Origin: Pectobacterium colocasium
GTDB lineage: Bacteria > Pseudomonadota > Gammaproteobacteria > Enterobacterales > Enterobacteriaceae
DNA: 64,000 bases
Direction: 5' to 3'
Assembly (NCBI RefSeq): GCF_020181655.1
Contig: NZ_CP084032.1
Location: 620,001-684,000 of the forward strand
Shown here in pieces: positions 1 through 7,806 of this stretch; the first letter of the stretch is position 1, and every line of letters begins with the position of its first letter. Below the pieces are notes generated by a model that was not told the origin of the DNA, did no database searches, and saw only the letters and a list, made by a program, of their open reading frames with translations. The position numbers and the translations under genes were made by a program.

Positions 1-1050
1 TATTTACGTAATATCAAAGCGGCGGATGACATGGACATCATTATCGCCTTAGGCATGGCGAAAGAAGGGTTTGACTGGCCTTACTGTGAGCATGTGTTGA
101 CGATTGGCTATCGCAGCTCTCTGACAGAAATTGTGCAGATTATTGGCCGTGCGACCCGAGATTGTACGGGAAAACCGCATGCTCAGTTTACCAATCTCAT
201 CGCTCAACCCGATGCACAGGATGATGATGTGAGGGCATCGGTCAACAATATGCTTAAGGCGATCACCACATCGTTATTGATGGAGCAGATCCTCGCTCCC
301 AACATCCAGTTTAAGCCTCGTTCTCAATGGGACGGTCAGCCACTGCCACCCAATACTCTGCTCGTAGATGATTCCGCAACCTCACCAGTATCCCCGAAAG
401 TGTTGGATATTTTGAACAGCGACAAGAACGAAATTATGGCCACTCTGATGGCTAACGAACAGTTGGTCAAAGAGACAATTAGTGAAACCACCCCCCCCGA
501 AACTTTCACTCAAGTGGCTTTGCCTGCTGTGATTCAGACGCTTTACCCAGATTTGACCGACGAAGAGCAGGAACAGGTACGCATAGGAGTATTACAAAGT
601 ATGTTGATCACTCAGAAAGGGGGCGTGGTTGATTGGGAAGACCTGCCGCAGGATGCCAATGTGGATATGGCGAATGGCGCTGAAGAAGAGTCAGTAAACA
701 GTGTCGCAGGTAAGCAGTTCCTGAAGATGGGTGAAAAGTTCATCTGTATTGATAATCTGGATATAGATCTGATAGATGCGGTTAATCCGTTCCATGGTGC
801 TTATGAAATTCTCTCTAAATCGGTAACTGCGCCTATGCTGAAAACCATTCAGGAAGCGGTAAGTGCCAGCCGATCGCAGGTCTCTGAAGAAGAAGCAATT
901 ATACTTTGGCCTAAGATCAAGCAGTTCACCCGAGAGCAACAGAGAGAGCCGTCGCTGAATGCCAGTGATCCGATTGAGAAGCGTTATGCCGAAGCGCTCG
1001 CCTTTATCCGCAAAATGAAGCAACAGAAGTTGGCTAATCAGGAGCAGTAA
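1..1050 (+). CDS. Superfamily 2 DEAD/DEAH-type helicase, C-terminal part (5' end outside window)
   Basis: The frame is open from the first base, so only the C-terminal 349 codons are seen. Near the start are the helicase C-domain motifs: GMAKEGFDWP (motif V region) and QIIGRATRD (motif VI with the arginine finger), as in type III restriction and DEAD/DEAH defence helicases. The rest (about residues 90-349) is mostly helical and not recognised. The next gene, a GIY-YIG nuclease, starts one base after the stop, so the two are almost certainly co-transcribed and probably work together on DNA. The gene is part of the integrated element that ends at tRNA-Phe. Helicase identity is firm; a role in phage defence is inferred from the pairing and location. 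Confidence 0.75.
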   Translation, partial: YLRNIKAADDMDIIIALGMAKEGFDWPYCEHVLTIGYRSSLTEIVQIIGRATRDCTGKPHAQFTNLIAQPDAQDDDVRASVNNMLKAITTSLLMEQILAPNIQFKPRSQWDGQPLPPNTLLVDDSATSPVSPKVLDILNSDKNEIMATLMANEQLVKETISETTPPETFTQVALPAVIQTLYPDLTDEEQEQVRIGVLQSMLITQKGGVVDWEDLPQDANVDMANGAEEESVNSVAGKQFLKMGEKFICIDNLDIDLIDAVNPFHGAYEILSKSVTAPMLKTIQEAVSASRSQVSEEEAIILWPKIKQFTREQQREPSLNASDPIEKRYAEALAFIRKMKQQKLANQEQ

Positions 1051-1051
1051 A

Positions 1052-2311
1052 ATGATCCGGTTATCGACAACGCGATTAGCGGCCAAATCAACATTAGATG
1101 AGATCCTCAGTGAAGAAGATGATCTCTGTTTATTGGATGTTCCCCCTCTGAAGCACAGGGCGAGTCCTGTCGATTTGGCTGGCAATCAGTTTGCTGAAAT
1201 TGCCGCGTTTTACGATCGGCATGGCCGTCTGCCAACTGAAAACAGCGCCGCTTCTCTTGATGAAAAACGCCTGGCAAGACGATTGCGCATCATTAAAGAA
1301 AATCCCAACATATGTGCTTCATTGCAAACGATGGATTGCCGGGGGCTTCTGGCTTCAAATCATATTGAAAATAGTAGAACCCCACTAGCCGTTGAACCAA
1401 CACCATTATCCTATACCAACAAATCAGAACTGGTGACTTCTTTAGAGGATATTTTTGCCGACGATGAGGACGGTTTATTAAATTTCGCAGAACCTGATAT
1501 CTTCAGCTTACAGTATGTTTCTGCTGATAAAAAAGAGCAGCCAGATGACATTGCTCAGCGCCAGCCGTGTCAAGACTTCCAGCGTTTCGAACCCTTGTTT
1601 TATAGCCTGCATAAGGGCTTAAAAAATGGGGTTTTTAGTCTTGAGCGTTTTACACATAAATTGAAAATTGTTGAAGGCGATTTTTTTATTCTTAATGGGT
1701 TACTGGGATATGTCCATAGTGCTGGTGAACGTCTGGGTCAGTACCGTACTTACAACGCCCGATTGCGACTGATATTTGAGAATGGCACCGAAATGAACAT
1801 GCTCTATCAATCCTTAACTCACGGTTTGGTGAGGGATAAAGAAGGGCGCAAGGTGCAACTCAATGGCAAGACGTTGCAACCATCAGATACTGCGGTGCCG
1901 ACCGGCTTGGTTTATGTGCTCGCGACCACAAGTACAGACCCAGCGCTTATTCCTTATAAACAAAGTCTTTACAAAATTGGTTTTACTGAAACAACGGTGG
2001 AGCAGCGCATTGAGCATGCCGAGAAAGACCGTACTTTCCTTGAAGCACCTGTCAGGATTGTGGCTACCAGCCAGTGTTTTAACCTCAATGCCCAAAAATT
2101 AGAGGCATTGGTACATGGTTTCCTCGCTGCCCGTCGGCTCAACATTACGCTCAAGAGCCATAACGGTCAGATCTATACTCCCAGAGAGTGGTTTAATGTC
2201 CCATTGGCTACAGTTCAGGCCGTTATCCAGCACATTGTGGACGGAACTATTTCGCAGTACCGACTGGATAATACGACTGGGAAAATTGTTGCGAAACACC
2301 CTGGGTTATAA
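1052..2311 (+). CDS. GIY-YIG nuclease family protein (T5orf172-type domain)
   Basis: A 419-residue protein. Residues about 287-380 resemble the T5orf172 branch of the GIY-YIG nuclease fold: GLVYVLATT, then LYKIGFTETTVEQRI with the typical tyrosine, glycine and arginine, then a downstream glutamate in KLEALVHGFL. The first 280 residues carry no motif I recognise and may bind DNA or the helicase partner. ATG follows GGAG at a good distance, and the upstream helicase stop is one base away, so they form an operon. The domain call is fairly sure. The pairing suggests a two-gene nucleic-acid defence module, which is inference. Confidence 0.7.
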   Translation: MIRLSTTRLAAKSTLDEILSEEDDLCLLDVPPLKHRASPVDLAGNQFAEIAAFYDRHGRLPTENSAASLDEKRLARRLRIIKENPNICASLQTMDCRGLLASNHIENSRTPLAVEPTPLSYTNKSELVTSLEDIFADDEDGLLNFAEPDIFSLQYVSADKKEQPDDIAQRQPCQDFQRFEPLFYSLHKGLKNGVFSLERFTHKLKIVEGDFFILNGLLGYVHSAGERLGQYRTYNARLRLIFENGTEMNMLYQSLTHGLVRDKEGRKVQLNGKTLQPSDTAVPTGLVYVLATTSTDPALIPYKQSLYKIGFTETTVEQRIEHAEKDRTFLEAPVRIVATSQCFNLNAQKLEALVHGFLAARRLNITLKSHNGQIYTPREWFNVPLATVQAVIQHIVDGTISQYRLDNTTGKIVAKHPGL

Positions 2312-2436
2312 GGCTATGGCCTGTAAGTATACTAATAAGCTGAGGCATTCACTTTTAGAGCTCTTCCGACATACTGATTGTACTCAGCTTAAGAGACGCT
2401 ATGCATAAGACTTGATGCAAGCACAATGAACCCCTC

Positions 2437-2742
2437 TCAAATCCCCCAAAACATAAGATTAATCGCATCCTTGATCTCATCGGCGCAGTCGCCAAGATCC
2501 GCAATCACTTCACCAATGACCTCAACGGGAACGTTCGATAGCTCTGTGGTCATCAGCCGATAATCTTCCCCATCGATACGAATCAGAGGGAACAAGGTTT
2601 TATTCACTTTCTCAGACAGATGATGTGCTTCGATAAGCGGGATGACCATACGCCGCTTGGGTGTCTCGACAATATCACTCTGCACATCGACAAACATTTT
2701 GTAGTGACTGGCTCGTTTGTATTCATAAACAATGAATTGCAT
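2437..2742 (-). CDS. ccdB: Toxin CcdB (DNA gyrase poison)
   Basis: A 101-residue protein, the same length as F-plasmid CcdB and very similar to it: it opens [10 protein letters not shown], has FVDVQSDI and RRMVIPL in the middle, and ends in [10 protein letters not shown]. The C-terminal Trp-Gly-Ile needed for gyrase binding is intact. CcdB traps DNA gyrase on cleaved DNA unless CcdA binds it. The start used is the ATG that lines up with F CcdB, two bases after the ccdA stop; an ATG three codons earlier lies inside ccdA. It is the second gene of a ccdA-ccdB operon on the integrated element, where it probably penalises loss of the element. Confidence 0.93.
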   Translation of the reverse strand: MQFIVYEYKRASHYKMFVDVQSDIVETPKRRMVIPLIEAHHLSEKVNKTLFPLIRIDGEDYRLMTTELSNVPVEVIGEVIADLGDCADEIKDAINLMFWGI

Positions 2743-2744
2743 GA

Positions 2745-2963
2745 TCACCAATTCCTGTTTTCATCTGCAAAGGAGCCATTCTGTGTAATGAATCGGGCGA
2801 CTTCCTCCATCCCTTCGCGGTTTTCCTTCTTCCACTCCTCAGCTTTTATGCGGCGGGCTTCTTTGCCAATGGCGTCATTCACTAGCCCGGAAATATTGAC
2901 TCCGGCGGCACTCAGGACCTGATAATTGTCTTTGTCCACGGTAACGCTGACACGGTGTTTCAT
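2745..2963 (-). CDS. ccdA: Antitoxin CcdA
   Basis: A 72-residue protein matching F-plasmid CcdA along its length. The N-terminal ribbon-helix-helix part ([15 protein letters not shown], then [10 protein letters not shown]) binds DNA and dimerises. The C-terminal part ([10 protein letters not shown] and [10 protein letters not shown]) is the flexible tail that wraps CcdB. It is the first gene of the operon, with ccdB two bases downstream. AGGAG stands upstream of the ATG. A perfect palindrome about 30 bases upstream is the likely autoregulatory operator. It is intact, so the pair should be functional. Confidence 0.93.
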   Translation of the reverse strand: MKHRVSVTVDKDNYQVLSAAGVNISGLVNDAIGKEARRIKAEEWKKENREGMEEVARFITQNGSFADENRNW

Positions 2964-2991
2964 GATGGTGCTCCTCTCTTGTGCATACTTT

Positions 2992-3003
2992 GAGTATATA
3001 CTC
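2992..3003. promoter_or_regulatory. Palindromic candidate operator of ccdAB
   Basis: GAGTATATACTC is a perfect 12-bp palindrome 29 bases upstream of the ccdA start. It contains a TATACT that could serve as the -10 element on the minus strand. CcdA-CcdB complexes repress their own promoter, so this is the natural candidate site. Binding itself is inferred. Confidence 0.5.
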
Positions 3004-3021
3004 CGTGTGGTTGTTCAGCAA

Positions 3022-3765
3022 TTAGTCAAAATTTAATACTAACTGTTTAAGCTCTTCAAACGTATAAACCTGAAAAACATTGCGGTGCTTCGCTTCCAGC
3101 GGGATGCGCTGATGGTTCACGATGGCGTGTTTGACACTATTTAATAGCAGTTCGATAGCCAGTTTTTTCTGTGGATCTGGCACGATGTAGAAAACATACA
3201 TCCAGAGTTTTTGAGTTCGTGCCAGTAAATGATTGGTGATAATCGCTTGATAACGGGCTTTGGTTTTCAGGCGGCGTTCGGTTTCAATCGCGATGACCGT
3301 CTCGTTCGGGAGTGTGATCACTCCATCCGGGCGGTGTGTGGTTTGATAACGGTTGCGAAATGTTGTGCGGTCGCCGTGAAGCCACCCGTAAGCGCCTTGC
3401 TTCTCCAGAATAAGCCGGGCGAGCTGGTTATCAAGGTGATGTTCCAGCGTCCAGCCGGTGATTTTTGCAGGCTCAAAGCGTGCAGGAAAACCGTCATCAT
3501 CTGGCGTGACGACTGCGGCCAATCCGTCGTTGGTGATCCCCCACAGTGAGATTTTCTCCATCCTTGTGCAAAACGTCTGCTTTTGAATGAATCCCATGTC
3601 GATGGCTTTTGCCAGCAACAGATACAGCGGCTTGTGATTTTTATAATCAAAAAGCAGCATTAGGGCTTTAAAGTCGCTGTAGGTTTCTTCTTTCAGAAAG
3701 GTGAGCAGAAGTCGCATTTTTTCGTGACTACGCACCCGGCGTTTATGGTAATCAGAAATCAGCAT
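3022..3765 (-). CDS. MobC-like replication-relaxation family protein
   Basis: A 247-residue protein. The ATG chosen is preceded by a strong AAGGAGG; an in-frame ATG 16 codons earlier has no such site. The N-terminal half looks like a winged-helix segment (LLLTFLKEETYSDFKALMLL). The C-terminal half holds RPDGVITL and AIETERRLKT, a D...ExE pattern like that of PD-(D/E)XK nucleases and of proteins annotated as MobC-family replication-relaxation proteins on plasmids and integrative elements. It suggests the element can, or once could, be mobilised; no relaxase is visible in this window. The family call is from memory of the motif, the exact role uncertain. Confidence 0.6.
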   Translation of the reverse strand: MLISDYHKRRVRSHEKMRLLLTFLKEETYSDFKALMLLFDYKNHKPLYLLLAKAIDMGFIQKQTFCTRMEKISLWGITNDGLAAVVTPDDDGFPARFEPAKITGWTLEHHLDNQLARLILEKQGAYGWLHGDRTTFRNRYQTTHRPDGVITLPNETVIAIETERRLKTKARYQAIITNHLLARTQKLWMYVFYIVPDPQKKLAIELLLNSVKHAIVNHQRIPLEAKHRNVFQVYTFEELKQLVLNFD

Positions 3766-4599
3766 TGATCCTCCTTTGTCTCTGGCGGCTTTTTTTCGTC
3801 TTTCTCGCCTCATGACATCGACTCATATTTCTGTGAATGGCATGCGTCCATGCGATACGCCAATAGCGTGAGGCGAATGGGGTGGCCGCTCCGCAGCCAT
3901 GCGCCGGAAAATACATTTCCCGGCACAAAACGGCGTGCGCCAGTTCATGCGGGCTGGACGCCCTTATTGCCTGTCGCATGGGGGTAATGTCGCGGCTGGA
4001 CGCCACGCCAAAACCCCCAAGGTCAACGGCGGCACACCGTCGCACGCTACGCGCGACTACCCCCTTTGAGACGCCGTTTTTAGCCCACTTTTTCTTTTGC
4101 CCGTTCCGGTCAGCGAAAAAATGGGAAAACGCCTTCAAAGTGGGTAGTCGCGCCTCGCTACCGGCTTGTGGCCGGAGACTTAGCCACGACGGTGTGCGGG
4201 GCTGAAGCCCCCCAAATAAACCGACGCGTGGGCGCGTCTTTTTGCTCGCTGGGGCGGCAAAATTTATTCGGCTCCCCCCGGCCTGCTCGGTTTCCCTTGG
4301 GGGAAGCGCTCGCAGGTGGGTTCGGGCGACGCAAATGTGCCCTTTCTGCGAAAGCGCATTTACTCGCCTCACGCCACGGGTGAATGCCCGCGAGGCGCAG
4401 GCCTTCACCCGCCTAAACCCGTCGCGTCCTGTGTTGTGGCTGAATGGCATGTTGAGTGCTGCGAAAATAAAACGTGCTGGCATGTCTTCTCCCTGCTGGA
4501 ATTAGCCAGTAGGGAAGGCTATCGGGAAAGGATGGTGTTGCCTGCAAACAACTCAATATCGGATGGGAAGAGTTATTGTTATTGAGCCATAAAAGCCAA
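3766..4599. other. GC-rich 0.8-kb stretch without a convincing gene
   Basis: This stretch is clearly richer in G and C than its surroundings and is open in several frames on both strands. The longest reading is 243 codons on the minus strand (3752-4483), overlapping the 5' end of the MobC-like gene. It is rich in Arg, Ala, Ser and Cys, has no domain I recognise and no good ribosome binding site, so I do not call it. Such stretches occur in P4-like and other integrative elements and may act as regulatory or structural RNA. Confidence 0.4.
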
Positions 4600-4626
4600 A
4601 AAGCTCTGACCTAACGGCAGAGCTTT
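4600..4626 (-). terminator. Intrinsic terminator of the small gene at 4652-4993
   Basis: AAAGCTCTG pairs with CAGAGCTTT (9 bp, 9-base loop). On the minus strand it is followed by TTTTTGGCTTTT, 26 bases after the stop of the upstream minus-strand gene. Confidence 0.7.
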
Positions 4627-4651
4627 AATCAGGCAGGCTATATTCAGATGG

Positions 4652-4993
4652 CTATCTGGCGGTGAGTGAGTGTGCGCGTTTGTGCATCGTGGTAAGGGCA
4701 GGGATGAGCAAACTGATTGCGGTTAGTCCGTGTCCCAACTGGCACAGGCTTTCTGGCGTCGATTCGCACACGTCATTATCGGCAAAGGTAATCAGCGCAT
4801 CGCCAATGAAATTCAGGCAATGGCAAAGTCCGGCCTGTGTTTCGGCGCAATACTCTGTCACCTGCGAGAGTTCGTTATTGTCCATATTTGAAAAGTCCAG
4901 ATGAGCCAGCGCGGCACTCATGGCAGAGTAACGGTTCTCATAATCCGGCAGTGATTGATAAGACGCGCCCGTGTTACTATTGGTGTCAGCCAT
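4652..4993 (-). CDS. Small acidic protein of unknown function
   Basis: A 113-residue protein. The ATG chosen (MADTNSNTG) has GAGGA nine bases upstream, whereas an ATG five codons earlier has nothing. The sequence is acidic and helical, with five cysteines (ETQAGLCHCLNF, NDVCESTPESLCQLG). There is no transmembrane segment and no motif I recognise. It lies between the MobC-like gene and the integrase and ends at a clear terminator, so it is probably a real gene of the element. Function unknown. Confidence 0.6.
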   Translation of the reverse strand: MADTNSNTGASYQSLPDYENRYSAMSAALAHLDFSNMDNNELSQVTEYCAETQAGLCHCLNFIGDALITFADNDVCESTPESLCQLGHGLTAISLLIPALTTMHKRAHSLTAR

Positions 4994-5081
4994 AGCATTA
5001 GTCCTCATAATGTTGTGGTCAGAAGCCCGGTTAGTGTTCCTAGCACTGCCGGGCTTCGCTCTTTACTGTTGCAAAACACCA

Positions 5082-5133
5082 TGTAATTGCGGTGTAATTA
5101 CAACTATACCATGCTATGGAATTTGTAATTACA
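5082..5133 (+). promoter_or_regulatory. Repeated TGTAATTACA operator upstream of the small RHH-like gene
   Basis: The perfect 10-bp palindrome TGTAATTACA occurs at 5093-5102 and at 5124-5133, 31 bases apart (about three helical turns). A degenerate copy, TGTAATTGCG, begins at 5082. The last copy abuts the ATG of the 56-residue gene. The promoter-like TATACC lies between the copies. Placement suggests autorepression. Confidence 0.55.
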
Positions 5134-5304
5134 ATGTCAAGTGAAAAAACAAAAACAGACCAGTATCAAATTCGACTGTCCCACGAGTTTCGTGCGCAAT
5201 TAGAAGAACAAGCCCATAAGGATGGCGACAAGACGTTGGCTACGTGGATCAAGCGTGTTCTGCGTAAGGAACTCCAGACGCGCGGTATTGAACCAAAAGG
5301 CTGA
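5134..5304 (+). CDS. Small Arc/MetJ-like (ribbon-helix-helix) putative regulator
   Basis: A 56-residue protein. Near the N-terminus QYQIRLSHEF looks like the beta strand of a ribbon-helix-helix protein (alternating polar residues ending in I-R-L), followed by two helices (RAQLEEQAHKDG and TLATWIKRVLRKEL). Such small proteins act as dimeric DNA-binding repressors. The start is the ATG next to the second TGTAATTACA; another ATG six codons upstream would read through that site, and neither has a clear ribosome binding site. The repeated palindromes upstream support a self-regulating repressor of the element. The fold is inferred from pattern, not from a search. Confidence 0.6.
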   Translation: MSSEKTKTDQYQIRLSHEFRAQLEEQAHKDGDKTLATWIKRVLRKELQTRGIEPKG

Positions 5305-5385
5305 ACAGTGGTTTGAGCCAGTGATATAGCAAATCCTAACGTATAAGAAACATTTGGCAGAATGCCCGAATGGTTTTACGACAAC

Positions 5386-5427
5386 GCTCCTGACGGGTTT
5401 TCTATCACATAGAAAGCCCGTCAGGAG
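5386..5427. repeat. Long near-perfect inverted repeat
   Basis: GCTCCTGACGGG followed by TTTTCTAT mirrors ATAGAAA-GCCCGTCAGGAGC around a three-base centre, giving a stem of about 20 bp with one wobble pair. It lies 18 bases from the integrase stop. No T-run follows on either strand, so it is not a typical terminator unless Rho-assisted; it could be a recombination or RNA structure. Confidence 0.6.
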
Positions 5428-5444
5428 CCAACAAGCGCAGCGCG

Positions 5445-6704
5445 TTAGCCAGCCGAATGACTCCGCGCATAGATATACGGTGCGACATAACCCTCGCGGT
5501 TGACGTCCAGATAATCCGACCACCATTGCATCATTTCGATTCTGGCTTCCAGATGCTCCGCTTTATGCACGTAGGCCGCCCGCACGCCGTTGCGCTCTTT
5601 GTGGCTCATCTGCCGCTCAATGGCATCCTTTGACCAGCGTCCGGACTCGTTTAGGGCGCTACAGGCCATAGTCCTGAAGCCGTGGCCGCACACTTCGGTT
5701 TTGGTGTCGTAGCCAATCACGCGTAGCGCCTTGTTGATGGTGTTCTCACTCATCGGCTTGTTCAGGGTATGTGCGCCGGGAAAAACGAAGACAGATTCGC
5801 CGGAAATTGCCTGAATCTGTTTCAGCAGGGCGACCGCCTGTCGTGACAGCGGCACCAGATGTTCATCCTTCATTTTTGCGCCACGCTCTGAGAACCGCAC
5901 GCCGTCTACCGCTTCGCGCTGGGCGGGCACGCTCCAGATATGCGCTTTGAGGTTGAATTCATCCCAGCGGGCAAAACGCAGCTCACTGGAGCGCAGAAAC
6001 ACATGCAGATTCAGCTCCAGCGCCAGACGGGTCAACGTCCGGCCTTTGTAGTTCTCTATCTTCTCCAGCAGTTCCGGCAGGCGTTTCAGCGGCAGGGCGG
6101 GGTGATGTTGGGTCACGACCGGGGTCACGACGCCATCCAAATCGTAAGCCGGATTGTATTTGATGACGCCCTGCTGGACGGCGTGGCGCATGATTTTTGT
6201 CAGATGCTGGCGTACTCGTCCGGCGACGTCATGCACGCCTTTGTCGTCAATCGCCTTAACCAACTGCGCCAGATGGCGGGTTTCAACCTGCGCGATATCC
6301 ATCGCGCCAATGGTGGGGAAAACGTAGCGTTTCAGGCAGATGAGGATTTTATCGGCGTGGGCGTCCGACCAGAGTTTCAGGCTACTGGTGTGCCACGTCT
6401 GAGCGACATACTGAAAGGTGCGGGATTCATCAACGGCGGGGTTGTTCGTTTTGCGAAGCTGAGAAGGGCTGATGCCGGACGCCAGCAGCTTACGCGCCGC
6501 ATCGCGTTTTTCACGGGCTTCCGCCAGTGTAGTTTGAGGGTAGGGGCCAAAAGCCAGACGGTTTTCTTTACCGCCGAAGCGATAGCGGAAATACCATAGC
6601 TTAGCGCCGCTGGTGGATACTGTGAGGTACAGGCCTTGCGAATCGGTGAGCTTATAAGATTTTGCGAGAGGTTTCGCGGATCGGACTTTGCTGTCAGTTA
6701 ACAT
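5445..6704 (-). CDS. P4-type tyrosine integrase
   Basis: A 419-residue site-specific recombinase. The N-terminal arm-binding domain is recognisable (MLTDSKVRSAKPLAKSYKL, then FRYRFGGKENRLAFGPYP). The catalytic set is present: Arg near residue 238 in RSSELRFARW, HGFR (His-x-x-Arg), and the nucleophilic Tyr in RAAYVHKAEH. The ATG chosen has GGGAG upstream; another ATG seven codons earlier has none. It lies 160 bases from the 3' end of a tRNA-Phe gene, the usual arrangement for P4-type integrases that insert into tRNA genes. It looks intact, so the element may still excise. Confidence 0.95.
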   Translation of the reverse strand: MLTDSKVRSAKPLAKSYKLTDSQGLYLTVSTSGAKLWYFRYRFGGKENRLAFGPYPQTTLAEAREKRDAARKLLASGISPSQLRKTNNPAVDESRTFQYVAQTWHTSSLKLWSDAHADKILICLKRYVFPTIGAMDIAQVETRHLAQLVKAIDDKGVHDVAGRVRQHLTKIMRHAVQQGVIKYNPAYDLDGVVTPVVTQHHPALPLKRLPELLEKIENYKGRTLTRLALELNLHVFLRSSELRFARWDEFNLKAHIWSVPAQREAVDGVRFSERGAKMKDEHLVPLSRQAVALLKQIQAISGESVFVFPGAHTLNKPMSENTINKALRVIGYDTKTEVCGHGFRTMACSALNESGRWSKDAIERQMSHKERNGVRAAYVHKAEHLEARIEMMQWWSDYLDVNREGYVAPYIYARSHSAG

Positions 6705-6865
6705 ATGAGGGTCACTCCCGTTCATCGAACTGAATGACCCGCAATCTGACCCACAAATTCCCCGATACGAAGGGATAAATCAAAACGCATCGGAAAAGAT
6801 TTTCACGCCAACTTATTGAATCGCAACAATATAGGGATTGATAAGGAAGCATAAAAAAGGAAAGG

Positions 6866-6941
6866 TGGTGCCCGGACTCGGAATCGAACCAAGGACACGA
6901 GGATTTTCAATCCTCTGCTCTACCGACTGAGCTATCCGGGC
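6866..6941 (-). tRNA. tRNA-Phe (GAA)
   Basis: A 76-base cloverleaf on the minus strand beginning GCCCGGATAGCTCAGTCGGT, with anticodon GAA in ATTGAAAAT and an encoded CCA end. It is almost identical to E. coli pheU/pheV. Its 3' end faces the integrase and is the likely attachment site: the integration event leaves the tRNA intact. The matching direct repeat at the far end of the element is outside the window. Confidence 0.97.
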
Positions 6942-7067
6942 AACGGGGCGCATTAAACCGTATTGGCCGCGTGGCGTCAACGGGTTTATCAACGAAAGCG
7001 CGCAAAACCCTGCTGACTGCCGACTTTTCAGCCAAAATGCGGGCTTTACCGCATTTTGTGCCTGAAA

Positions 7068-7643
7068 TCAGGTGAGTGCACCGTTTTTGCGGCACAGCGC
7101 AAAGCGTAAGACATCTTCTGCCAGCCGCTGGGCGGTGGCGATACTGGCGGCCTGATGCTTGACCAGCAGGTTGCTCAGGCAGCCTTCCAGAATCAATTCC
7201 ATCTGCTGTGCCACCATTTCGGGATCGTCGGTTTCCAGCTCTTCCAGCAAATCACGTGTGTATTGGTAAGACGCCAGCTTCTGCTGTTCCGCAATTTGGT
7301 GGATAGGATGGGTGATATCAGGGAAAAAGCTGCACGCCGCAATAAACAAGCAGCCCGGATAGCGCTGTTTGTTTACCGACTCATGCAGCACCTGATAGCG
7401 TGCCAGCAGTTTCTGTTCGATGGTTTTCTCGTCGTCTAGTAGCAACTGACGCCGCCAGGTATCGACTTGCTGGCTATGGTGACGCAGGCCGTCGTACAGC
7501 AGCGCCTCCCGATCCGGCCAGAAGGGCGTCAGCTCCTCTACCGGAACCCCCAGCCTCTCCGCCAGCATATCCAGTGTCGTCATGGCAAAACCGTGCTGCT
7601 CCAGTAGCGTAAGCGCATGTTCAAGTACGTCTTCCCGTTGCAT
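7068..7643 (-). CDS. yjdC: TetR-family transcriptional regulator (YjdC-like)
   Basis: A 191-residue protein with a TetR-type helix-turn-helix at about residues 5-45 ([25 protein letters not shown] is spread across it) and a helical C-terminal ligand/dimer domain. Length equals E. coli YjdC. The ATG has GGAGGAG upstream; an ATG 13 codons earlier is not supported. In E. coli yjdC also follows dsbD and precedes a tRNA-Phe gene, so this is core synteny. Its target is not evident here. Confidence 0.85.
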   Translation of the reverse strand: MQREDVLEHALTLLEQHGFAMTTLDMLAERLGVPVEELTPFWPDREALLYDGLRHHSQQVDTWRRQLLLDDEKTIEQKLLARYQVLHESVNKQRYPGCLFIAACSFFPDITHPIHQIAEQQKLASYQYTRDLLEELETDDPEMVAQQMELILEGCLSNLLVKHQAASIATAQRLAEDVLRFALCRKNGALT

Positions 7644-7669
7644 TAGGTCTCCTCCAGAAGCACATATAG

Positions 7670-7797
7670 GTATACCCGTCATACTTCAAGTTGCATGTGC
7701 GTTGGCTTCGCTCAGTCACTCGAATCACTTACCGATGTAAGCTCATCGGGATGCCTTCCCTTGCCGCCTGCCTGAAACTCGAATTATTTAGGGTATA
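7670..7797 (-). repeat. ERIC element (copy 1)
   Basis: A 128-bp intergenic repeat between yjdC and dsbD. It begins with GTATACCCGTCATACTTCAA and ends with CTCGAATTATTTAGGGTAT, with the internal ERIC-like core (a TAAGCTCATCGGGAT part and an AATCACTT part). The reverse complement matches the copy at 33983-34117 along its whole length. It is an enterobacterial repetitive intergenic consensus element, non-coding and palindromic. Confidence 0.85.
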
Positions 7798-7806
7798 TAT
7801 CGTCGT

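Noticed and set aside
3752..4483. 243-codon minus-strand frame in the GC-rich stretch
   Set aside because: It overlaps the well-supported start of the MobC-like gene, has no ribosome site or known domain, and the GC-rich DNA is open in other frames as well.
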